In this document: piece by piece, positions 38,001 to 50,000 of the stretch | Layout of the letters: the number at the start of each line of letters is the position of its first letter | Position numbering within the stretch: the stretch's first letter is position 1 | Origin: Macrocystis pyrifera | Taxonomy: Eukaryota; Sar; Phaeophyceae; Laminariales; Laminariaceae | NCBI GenBank assembly: GCA_031763025.1 | Contig: JASSKH010000010.1 | Location: forward strand, 7,581,427-7,645,426 | Length of the DNA stretch: 64,000 nucleotides | Direction of reading: 5' to 3' | Position numbers and translations under genes: made by a program | The notes under the pieces: model-generated | The model's database searches: none | Told to the model about the DNA's origin: nothing | Seen by the model: the letters and a program-made list of their open reading frames with translations, nothing else

Positions 38001-41000
38001 TAGCCTCATGTTTTCGAGGGCCCCCAACAAAACAAGAAATCGAGCTCGGCGGCGAGCGCTACCACAACATCCTACCAGGAATGCTGACAGCAAACGCTCA
38101 AGGTCGTTCGTCGTTCAAGGATGGCGGCACCGTAAGGTCCAAAGGGTTGCTCATATCGAGTGCTTCTTGTTATAGTGGTTGTGGTTGCGGCTGTTTCTAT
38201 TGCTACATTTAAGTACTATTAGTGCCGAATACCGCTAGAGTGCCGGTATGCCATATGCGCCAGCCAACAACACACCGGCATAATGCCAACCGGCACTAAT
38301 TACTCCGCACACCTTCTACCACACTGGTTTCCTGTGCCAAGCGATTCCACAGGCACGGTGTAACGTGAAGAACACACATCCAGACACTGTTGAGGGAAAA
38401 AACGGCACAACTCAACAGGCACAACAGAGGGACCCACCACTACGAACTGCACTGCTGTCACCGTTATGCGTTGGTGTTACCGCCGGTGGCGAGGGAGGGG
38501 GTGATAAAAAAAAGGGATGTGTGTGCGACTGCAGCTTGCCTACCCAGTGCGAAAAGCACCTGACCTACCTTCCGGAAGTAACCGCCGCGGGGCACGACAG
38601 GCAAGTAAAGAGACTAAATATATAGACTCTGCCTGCTGTCACTGTTCTAGCCCCCGACGTCGATGTCGAAAGCACTAACATGAGGGCACCAACTCTCTCG
38701 ACGCTAGGCTGCAGCCAATCGCAAAACGAATACTGGCATCACGCTATATATAGCTAACAACGGCGGGGGCCGACACGGACGACACCGGCTCTCTTGGCGC
38801 CAGGCTGTAGCCAACTGCACTGATTGTCAACATTGGCATCATGCTCACAGCTAACAGCAGGCTTGACAGTCAGGCTACAGCCAACAAAACAGTTGACAGG
38901 TGCGGCTGCAGCCAACATCTCTCCATTGGCGCTAGGCAAAGTCAACGACAACACTTGCGGTGTTAGGGTGTAGCCAGCAAAAGCCAGCAAAACACTCGAC
39001 AGCGTGGCTACAGCCAACGATACAGCTCACGAGTCAGGCTACAGCCAACCAAACAGTTGACGAGTCAAGTCGGGTAATAGCCAACAACGCGGTTGACAGT
39101 AGCCTACTTCCAACCCCACAGCTGACAGCAGGCTACAGTCGGTAGCTGGCAGGCTAAAGCCAACAACATCGACAGCAGCAGGCTGCAATCGACACCATAG
39201 TTAACAGCAGCTTACAACAAACACCACCACCGTGTAAAAGCCGATTGCAACCAACAACACCAATGACAGCGGGCGACAACCATCAAGACGGTCGACAGCA
39301 ACGCTACAGCCAACAATACAACCGGCGGCAACATAGAGCTAACAGCACAGTTGACAGCAACGGGGTAAAACCGCCAGCAACACAGCCGATAGCAGGCTAC
39401 AGCAAGTCAAGCCAGATGACAGCAGGCCGTAACGCCAGCAACTTTATTGACAATACGCAAAAAGGCCAACAACACGCCAGCAGGCTACAGCAGTCAACAC
39501 TCTTAGCAGTAAGGATACAGCCAACTACACCAACGGAAGTAGGGTACAGCAGACTAAAGCGAACAAAACCGTACAACTCACGTGGCGCCTTAGTCGAGGT
39601 GTCCACCGCTCCTCCCTGGGCGGCACCAGCAGCAGTAACAACAGCAGCAGCAAGAAACAACATCGGCATCATCAGTACCAGCAGTAGTAACACCATCGTC
39701 ACTATGACTAGAGTAATTATCATCGTCCTCCTCCTCCTCCGCAGAAAATAACAGCAGACACATGATCACCATCAACAACAACAAAAAAATAACAGTGTCG
39801 GCAGCGGCAAGACCGTCACCATCACCAACATCAGCAGCAGGAAAAACAACAACAGCAACAACAACAACAACCAACAGCAACAGCATCAACGCCAGGGTAA
39901 TACATAGACACACCGTTTCCACGGGCAAAAGACAGCCTCCCAACAACGCTCCAACCGCAGAAAAACGCCTTCAACACGCAACACACCAACGCACAAAACA
40001 CATACACATCCACGCACACACACACCAAACACACGAAAACAGCACCCCACCCCCCCCCCGCTCCCGCCGCTTGCAACGACAACCCCACTCACCTCTCCCC
40101 CCTTCTTATCCTCGCTGCCAACACCTCCACCCCCACTCCCGCCTCCGATCCCCGCCCCCAACCCCCCCTCCTTAGAAGAAGCGCTGCTACCCCAAGCGGT
40201 CGCGGGGGTTGCGGCAAACGAATTAAACGAAGTAAAAGAGGATTTTCCCATTGGCCTCCCGAACGACAACATCGGCCCCGTCAAGCCACCGCCTCCGCCG
40301 AAGCCTACAGACCCTATGGTACCCGAGGCACCCGCCGCCCCCCCTGATGCCACCGGTGGCGCGGAACCGAAGACGGATAGGGAAGTCGTAGGCGTTGTGC
40401 CGAGGGTGGGAGTTCCAGAGGGTACGGGGAGGGATGCGGGGGAGGAGCCGAAGCCCGAGAAGGATAGAGGTGCTCCGGAGGATAGGCCAGCCCCCATACC
40501 CACCGGCTGGATTTTGGATTGGATTGGATGGATGGATGTTTCGTCCGTATTTATCATTCGATCCAATTGCCAAAACACGGAAAAGAAGCAGTTGGATGGA
40601 ATGAAAGGAGAAAACAGGCAGACAACAGACAGAGAGACAGAGAGACAGAGAGACAGACAGACAGACAGACAGAGAGCAAAGCGATTGAGCGGCGGAGGAC
40701 CAGCCTCATCTTCGATTTTGTCCGTGAGAGGGGGGGGGGGGGGGCGGCAGAGAAGCTTTCGGCCAAGACACAGAAAACTGTGATGGTTGCATTCCGAAGC
40801 ATTGTATGTACGCCTCCAAGGCGAAGCACACGAAATCGCGAACCAAGTGTTCCTTAACCTCCCCCCCAGATAGTCAGGGTTCAGAGCGGGGGGGGGAAGT
40901 GTCGCGAAATATAAATGTTTTTTTTTTAGAAAAGCATCAGCTGCACGAAGCAGCCCGTCCATAACAAGCTGCAAAGGGAATATATGCCCGAAACTGCAAT

Positions 41001-44000
41001 GCAAGGAGTTATGTATGACACCAGCACGCATCATAGTAGGGTGATTGCGATAATAAAACCAAACCGGTTGGCTACTAAAAATACATGAAACCGACAAACA
41101 CGAGCAGACCTGACTGGTTGAATAAAACAGGCGAATCAGAACTTGCGCTCCGTTTGCAAAACCAACGCAGAGCTACCCAACCCGAGAATATCTTACTGCA
41201 GGACAAAAAACATCATTTGGGTTCGTACTTATTTTCCCACAGAAATTGATTTTTCGTGGATTGGGATTGCCGTTCCATAGGAAGCAGACCACAAGAAACC
41301 CAACCCCACACCCTACAGTAGGCGAGGCCACAGAAACGGCCGGTACACCCGAGTCAGAACTGTTGTGGCCGCTACAACTGCGTCCCGGAAGAGACTTCCC
41401 TCCGAGTGAGGGTTACAAAAAATGAATACCAGGTATCAGTAAGGGATGTGTGACGTCAGGCTGGGGGTAGGCTACGGGGCGGGAGGAGGCGGGAGGAGGG
41501 GGGGGTGGAAGAGTACCACCCAGCGGCAGAACTAAATTAAAGAGTTGGACGACGCAGGCCTCCTGAACAACCACGATACACTAACCTCCGTGTGTCATGG
41601 GTCCCGAAAGGCCTTCAAATGTTGTAGGCGTTAGGTACGCATAGCTCTGATCCCCCCCCCCCCGGCCCTCACCTTCGTGCCTTAAGGTCATACGACTACA
41701 GCCATGCACGACATGAATACACCCCCTCGTCTCACCTTGAACGGCACCCCTCCTCCTCCTCCTAGCGCAGCGAACGACACGACGCCCGCCTTCACCCCCT
41801 CCGGCGCAGTCACACTACCGCCTGGAGGCTTTTCGGCACCTTTAGTCTGCGCTGCTGTCGCCGCCTCCTCCCCTACCGTCTTCGGTGCCTCCTCCGCCTT
41901 GTCACCCCCCAGCTTCGCCCCCGGGCTCCCCTTGTCATCGCCTTCCGCGCCCCGCTCGCTCGCGCTCTCGCCGTTTAGCTGCTGAGCCGTGCCGATCGGC
42001 GACGTGATCTGTTCTCGTGCTGTCACTGCCTCCTCCGCCGCCCCCGTCACCGGCGTCGCCGGCGTTGCTGCCGTCGGCGTACCCGCTGCCGCTACCCCGT
42101 TGGTATCGTGTCCTCCCGCCGCCTCTCCACCTCCTCCCGCTATTTCATCGCCGCCGCCAACGCCACCATCGTCACCACTGGCCCCAGCAGCAGCAGCAGG
42201 TGGGGGGGAGGGGGTGGGAGCCGCCGCCGCCGCCACCGCAGCAGCAGCATCGGCAGCACCGGCACCGTCAGCGGTAGTGGTGGCGGCGGCGGCACGGGCG
42301 GGGGAGCCAACGGTTACGGAGCTACCGTTGGCCGCTACCACCGGAGACGAAGAAGGAGAAGCAGAAGCGTCCCCGCTGTTGCCTGCTCCTGTCGCGCTAC
42401 CCGTTACGGCCGCCGCTTCTTCCGCTGGCGCGGCGGTCGACTTAGAAGAGAGCACAACAGCTTGAAACGGGTTTGGTCTCACCGCGGGAACCGTATCCGC
42501 GGACGTCTCTTCTCTCTCCCCCCCCCCCCCCCCGCCGCTCCCCCCCGCTGCCGACGTTCCCAGGGTAGCGAAAGGATTGGACGCCGCGGCGCCTGAGGGT
42601 GGAGAGGGAGATGCTGAAGAGGAGGAAGGTCTCACTCTCCCCTTGAGGATTCTGTCGGCGTTAGATTGAGCAAGGAGGAGGCGTTTTGGGGGATTGCGGG
42701 GATCGGGGTGTGGGGTGTGTGTGCTCATCATCATGCATGGCGGTAGTCGTATGACCATACACCCTCGCATCCCTACAATCCCGGGACAGAGCACGTCGGG
42801 TCTCCACCGACCAGGCAGACATTGCTTGCACCGCACCAAGCGCGAAGAGCCGTGAGGTGTTGGGAGAGCGCGAGCAGGATGAGCTGCATCTTACTATTAA
42901 TAAGAACCGCTTTTGAGACAGATTTTCTTGCGTATGGATGACAGCGTCAATCCATTGATTTATTTTCTGGTGTGGCCACTTCCAGAGACAGCAATGGGTT
43001 TACTATGGAACCGCCTCGTGGGTGCCTTACCATGTACACACTACGTGATACGATCGTCCCTTTCGTGCGGAGTCAAGGTTCTTTTCGCACAAAAATGGTC
43101 TACTGCAACTCGACCGCCAGTTGCCGTGACCGCTAAAAAAAAGGAAGAAACAAAAAAAAAGGTACCCTGGTCGTCTAGCTCACGCAGCGAGAGGCGTGTT
43201 TTACAGCGTCGTCGTCAACCCACCAACTTATCCAACCCAACTTATATATATATAATATATATATATATACCTGGTATGTATGTACCAGGTACATCATATC
43301 GGAGGGGGGAGAGGAGACGATGGAAAGGTAGAGAGTGTCGATTGCATTCATTCCTCCTCTTGGGGACTTGAGAGGCGAAATTCGACGATAAAACAGCAGT
43401 GGTGGCGATTACAGCAACGCCCACTGCGTGACTGAGGGATGATACAAACTAACGCCCGAACGAACAACGCAACAAGTCGTGCGGCACGGACGCAACACGA
43501 CTCCACGTGCAGTACTGCTGAGTACTCACACTGGTCGTAGACGGATGATAGCACCGAAATATTATCATTGATGTGGGTGATAATCTCCGGGTCCCATACA
43601 GGGGAAAAACCGCATACCAGGTGTCATTTCATGCACTGTACTCGCCAATGGGGGTGGAGTTGTCCTCCTGCATGGCGCAGGGTCGCACTTCTGCTGCTGC
43701 TACTGCTGCTGCTGCCGCCGCCGCCGCCGCCGTCGCGCTGTTTTTTAGTCTAGTGTGTACCAGGTATGTACTTCGGACGGTCTTTCCTTTGGCGGGAGGA
43801 CTTCTGCTTCAACGCTTTGTACGGCCCGTCGTTGGCTCTGCAACTTTTGGCTGAATAGATTCAAGCTCGTACACTAAACGAATACTTCGAGTAAGGGTCA
43901 TTCTTATCGGAGAGCTTTTTTCCCATGATGTCCATGTTTTTTTGGCGCAATTTTTTTTTATCTTTCAGATTTTCCTGATTATTTTTTTTTCCAAATATGC

Positions 44001-47000
44001 GAAATTTAACTGTCCTGATATTTTTTGCTTTTGGAGAATTTCACAAGTAGTGACAGAACGCCTCCGTGTCTTGATACATATCTCCAACTATTTACAAACT
44101 TTGGAAATCCCGGGGAAAAAAAGGTTTCCGATAAGACTGAAGACCAACGCCCCAACGGGTAGGGTGGACCGGAACTGGACCGAGTCCGGCGGGAAGGTCT
44201 CGTAGCCTTGGTTTTTGTTAGTGGGTGAGCTCGCGCAAGTCCCACACTACCCGGGAGAGATGACTCTCCCGAGTGGCTATCTCCACCGCACCTGCTCCTC
44301 TCGGGGGTCAAGTCGGGTCAACGTGCCCAACTGGACTAAATTGACACACGACACGAAATTGGGAACGTGGAAGTGTGGCGAGCTTAAGATTTATTTTTAC
44401 CAATCCGCTTGAGGATAAAAAAAAAAAAAAAGAAAAAAAAAAGATAGGAATGAGCCAAAAAAAAACATAGGCAGGCGCAATTGAAAGTACCACCTGGTGA
44501 TCGACACCAAGTATAGTATGCGTACAATCAAAATCAAGTACGTACGTATATACTCGTATCAGGTATCTGTACCAGATACTATGCGAACACTGGCATCATA
44601 CTGCTGTGCAAACGGATTAACCAGCAGTGCAGAACACCGATGCTGCGTGCTCCTTGTGGTAATTGTGCATTGCTGCTGCCTGCTGCTCGTTCAAGGTTGG
44701 CCAATTTCCCGACGAAAATATACTGCTGTATCTATTATTATGAATAGCAGTTTCCATCTATTAGGCGAGAAAAGAGGCAAAAAAAAAAAAGATGAAACAA
44801 AAAAACAGGAAGAGACAAAAACAAAAGACTCCCTTCTCCCTTGTTTTTGTCTTTGCCACCACCACTGCTGCCACTGCTGCTGTACTTGCGTTACCTTACG
44901 TTACCTTACCTTACGTATACCCGTGGTGTACATACTACAGGTATATATAGTCTATTAATAGTAACCAAGTGCAAGTACACTCGTGTTCGTACAAAAATGT
45001 TGAATATACATATATATATCTATATATACCTGGCACCTACAACGTGATAGGCTTATAATCTACCGGTACACTCGTATTACTAGTTGCCAGGTATACGCAT
45101 GGAACATGGAACACGGAAAAAAAAGTAGACAAAGCACTAAATATAGGACGCTAAAACTATACATGTTATTTACACGGAACTACGCCTACCTGTTCAGTCA
45201 CTTGAGTCACATGACTCAGGTAGACCAACAGGTGCTTCCTTCTGAGAATTCTTCACGACCAGGGTATCGCAGGCACACAGGCATCCGTTTCGGGGGTGGT
45301 GGTGGAGAGGGAGTGTACTCATTTATTGCTTGCCTTAGTCCTTTGATCATTGACCACGCATCCCTTTCGAGATGGAGCACCGTTCCTACTTCTAATAGAG
45401 ACACCTCCAACAATTGGGCGCTCATTACGTTATTTCCATAAATTACATGAACTTTTGGCTAATCTTATCCCCTTCCTGTTTGGCCGTCTGTCGCCACCAT
45501 CTATCTCCCAGGATAGCGATCGTTTTCTCGCTGCCATCTAGTGTATCAAACTCCTCCATGTCACATTCGTATACTTCTCTCAACTCCTTTCCTAACACAT
45601 CCCGTTCCTTTTTGTACATTGCACCTTCTCCTATGTGGATTGTACTATTGCTTTGCCACACGGGCACATACATCAGTGCATCTGCTTCCTCCTCCTCCCG
45701 GCTACTAGTGTATCTCTTCTTTCTGGCAGGTCCAGGTTACCTATACGAAATCGCAGTTTCAGCGTTTTCGCGAAGTCCTTTGGACCGTGCAAATACGTTT
45801 TCATTCCTATTCCTTTGCTCACTCCCCCGTATACCTCTAAGTGCTTTTCCGATTCCATCTTGTTTCTTAGCGTCAGCCTTTCCCTTATTTCTATCCTTTC
45901 TTCTACTTTTGCCTTGTACCTCCCAAACTTCCCGGCGGACATCACGTCTTCTTGGTTTCCTCCTGTATCCTTCCATACTTTCTCAACTACGCCATCCCAC
46001 CATTCCAGCTCGCCCTTTTGTTACTTTCTCCCATACAGCTCTATCAACTATGGTTGTTAACCCTTTTTTTTGCATGTTCCTTACTTTATATTGCCATTTC
46101 AACCTTTTCATGTCTCTATTTGGCTTGAGTGAGTGCATTCCCAGTTCTGCTCTTAAATCTTAATACTGCTTGTCTGCACTTCTAGTCGTACTTAAGCATC
46201 TTAGGATTTGGGGGTGGGTGGGGGTATAATATTACGGGGGACCATAGTAAATAGGACCTACGGTACACACAAAAACCTGGTATATATGTACCTATTTTTT
46301 TCAACAATATTTGGTCCTATAAACTATGGTCCCCCGTAATAATAAATGTCGACAACCAGAACGCACCAACACTCCGTAACATCTTTATGTAACAACAATT
46401 GCAAGCGTGTTATTGGGTAGGGTCTACCGGTACCATGGGTACTTTTGGTGGGCGTACCGGACGTACCAAAGTGTTGGGTGCCGGTATTGAGGGCGTAACA
46501 AAAACTTACGCAAGTGTCGGGGTACAGGTATCGAGTTCGTCCCGAGCAATACCAGAGTGTTCGGTACAAAATACCCGTGATATACCCTTACCCAATTGTC
46601 GGACACCAGCACTGAGGTCGTACCGAACTTACAAAAGTGTCGGGTACCGGTTACCGGTAATAACTTCGCACTCACTCTATCGCAGTGTTCGGTAGAGTAC
46701 TGAGGCCGTACCGAATCTTACCGAAGACGTATGTTCGGTATTTACCAAGCAAATACCCGCGGTATACTTCGGCACGTAGTCAGCCGAACATATTCTTGAA
46801 TTAATTGTATACTACTACGGGGGACCATAGTAAGTAGGACCAAATATGTTAGTAAAAATAGGTAAATATATAGGTTTTTATGTATATCATTGGTCCCATT
46901 AACTATGGACCTCCGTAATAATACAACAGTCGCCGTGCGAGTAGAGAGCGGTGGGAAGCAGCAGACTGCAGTAGACAGCAGCAGCAGCGACAGCCGTAGT

Positions 47001-50000
47001 ATGCCGCAGACAACAATCCGTGAAGGACAGAGAGAGGTTGGTGTAGTCAAGAGTAGACAATAAATACCAGGAACCTATTACAACATAACGGGTACCTGCT
47101 ACCTGCTACCTGGTACGCGTCATCAATATCAATAGCAGAGACACGACACTACACTAGTAACCGCTGTAGTACGAGTAGACGCATAACCGGTACGCGTGCC
47201 TGGGTATATTACGTAGAGGATAAATTACTATCTGCTCCAGCTGCAATATCGGTGCAGCAGTCAGTCAGGCGGAGGATGTGGCCGTGTACTACTTAATAGA
47301 CATCCCTCATGGGGAGTCGGATTCCTCCAAATGCGATTAAAATATACAAAAATACACCGATCGTGACGACCCTACTCATACACACCTGATAAAAACATTC
47401 ATCTCGAGGTATCAAGAAACCAGGCACAAGTATACATGTGGTCTTATATAGCGCAGCAGTCCCACAAGTAGTACGTACAAGTACCAGCGATATAATTATC
47501 AATAGTGTAGTGTAGTGGTGCGCCGCAGCGCCCCCCGCAGGGGGCCCCCAGGAGGCCCCCCGAGGAAAACAAAATGCGATATGTATGCGCGAATCCATGC
47601 CCGAAAACCAAGCAACAAAGTGCGTTTAAACGCCTCCTGAGCCTCGAAAAGGCGTGTATCGGGATGCCTTGGGACCTGGAATGTCTTGGGAGAAGAAACG
47701 AGCTGATCACACGTACGTCCAGCATCGCAAGACCCAGGTCAAATCGATAAAAAAACGGGCTTAAGAAAGTAACGGCGAATTACAGAAAAGCGCCTTTTGC
47801 ATGTGTTTCGGCAACGTCGAATAGAAAAAGGTGCCTATGAAACAAGATAGCCTACAGCGAACAGCAAAAGGTGCCTGATTTTCTTTCGTTCTAATAAAGG
47901 TGAATAGAAAAAGGGCCTAAATAAAAAAAATTGCCTGCGGCAAATTAAAAAACGGGGCCATTTTTTTTTTACGCCAAAGGCGAATTTGAAAAACAGTGTT
48001 CCTTTTTATTTTTTATTTTCTTTTGTTCTATTAAAGGCGAATAGAAAAAGGGCCTAAATAAAAAAGAAATCGCCTGCGGCGAATTCAAAAAGGGGGCTGT
48101 TTTTTTTTGCGCCAAAGGCGAACTTGAAAAACAGTGTTTCTTTTTTATCTATCTTCAACAAGGCCGCAACAATTTCTTGGGCCGGAGCGCGCCCAAAATC
48201 GCGTGTTGCGCTGCGCGCAACCAGGCCCTCCGCGACTGTTGCGGAAAACGGCTAGCTTGAACAAAATGTTCCGCCAGCGCAACAGCGCAACAGCAAATTT
48301 TAGCAATGGTACGTGCATACTGCTGTGTGTGTTTTCACATGCCAGATACAACTCGCACCTGGAAGCAGGTGGGCATGGGTATGTAACAGATGCACGGGGT
48401 TGTCTGCCGACTATAATAGCAAAAGGTACATTCAGCCTTCAGGACTACTGCAAAGTAGCTTATCATCACACTTCGATCGTCACCCTCTCCCTCCTCTCCC
48501 TTCTCCCTGTTCGACATGTGACTAGTCATCATTTGTTGCGTGTTGGTCTCGCTGATTGCTTATAGTAGCGCCGATTGTTGAGTATCGAAATTCTCCGTCG
48601 CTTCTTCTTGGCTTCCTGGCTCCTTCATCGCCTGCAGGCGTTGTGTACCGCTGTATGTACAGCTGTGGCCAAACCTCTGAGACTCCCGAGCTGGCGATCG
48701 AGACAACGATAAAACTTTGCTGTTATGAGCCGTCTGCTCGTACGAGCATCGTGAGCAAGCACCCAGCAGTACGGATGGGATCATGTTTCGTGCGTGCCGT
48801 ACGACTCCGTGCGTTGCCACTCGGACACCAGCTTGTATCCTGAATCACCAATCGACTATCACGTCGTAGTTGGTCGTCGCTGTGTATGTATACTCATCAT
48901 GTTTTTTTTTGGTCGTCAATGTTCGCCTCTAAAGTCCCGAGGGGGTACGATTGATAGACTTGATACATATGTACCTGGTATTATGTATGTACCTCTGCGT
49001 GCAATAGTCTAATATGATATTATCACCAGGGAACACAGCAGTAATCAGGACCAAATATGCTTATTATTAATATAAATAGCAAAAATACTGGTGCATAAGA
49101 CGGGTCCTCGTGGCATACCGGCCTACCATAAGATAAATAGTCGAGGGTCTCCCCAAACCTCCGCCACCCTTCGATGATGAAAAATGAAAAAGGTCTACCG
49201 TTTGCTCGTACAGCAGCAGTATAACAGTACTGCAGCCCAACACAAAGCTTGGTTATGCGTCGTGAAGCACTCGTACACAACAAATGTACGTACCCGATTG
49301 TGGTGCTATTATTAATAATATTAAATAGTCAAGACGTGCGAGATCACTGCTGCTGTAAAAGGCTGAAGACCCAACTTTCCTATGCGGTTCGATTTCGAGC
49401 TTCAGATTTGTATTTTTCGATCTTAAAAATGAATGACCCTGCTTATGCAGTCCAAATATGCAAAAATCCGACCGGATTTTTTTCGATTTGAGAATCCGAT
49501 GACCGCCAAAATCCGACGACCTGGGTCATCAGATTTTCAAATCGAAAAATGGCATGCTCTCTAAATTCAAGATGTTATCCACGACAGCAAACAGCAGCAG
49601 AACGATCGATGAGTTGGATGGTGATATACAGCTGTATAGCGACGTTGCTTCGCGCCCGACGCGCCGACGGCGCGTCCCTCCGTGACCAGACTAGAGTCGG
49701 CTGGCGCGGGCTCGGGCCTAGAGACCAAGAGAAGCGCACTCGGCACGCGCCTCTCCGTGGATACGTGCTCGTAGACTACACTGCTGGACAGCAGCTGGCA
49801 CAGCAGCAGCAGTCAGTCACAAAATGAAACACAAAATACCAAAGACAGGTTGACTCTAGCGCACTCGCCACGTCTCTCCGCCGCTAGACCAGAGGCAGTC
49901 AGCGTGGGCTCGGACGCTTGGGTCCTACGCGCAGGGCAGCGCACCCAGCGCTTCTCTTCGCGGCGCCAAACCACCACAACAGCAGTTGGTCTTGGCGTAT

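Noticed and set aside
38700-39560. CRISPR-like array
   Set aside because: Repeats are imperfect and unevenly spaced, with no unique spacers, and the DNA is eukaryotic.
39886-41097. 403-aa minus frame extending beyond NUP50 exon 3
   Set aside because: Sequence outside 40093-40506 is intron read-through past clear GT and AG sites.
45414-46163. 249-aa plus-strand frame
   Set aside because: Antisense of the truncated LINE; the minus strand carries the recognisable retrotransposon residues.
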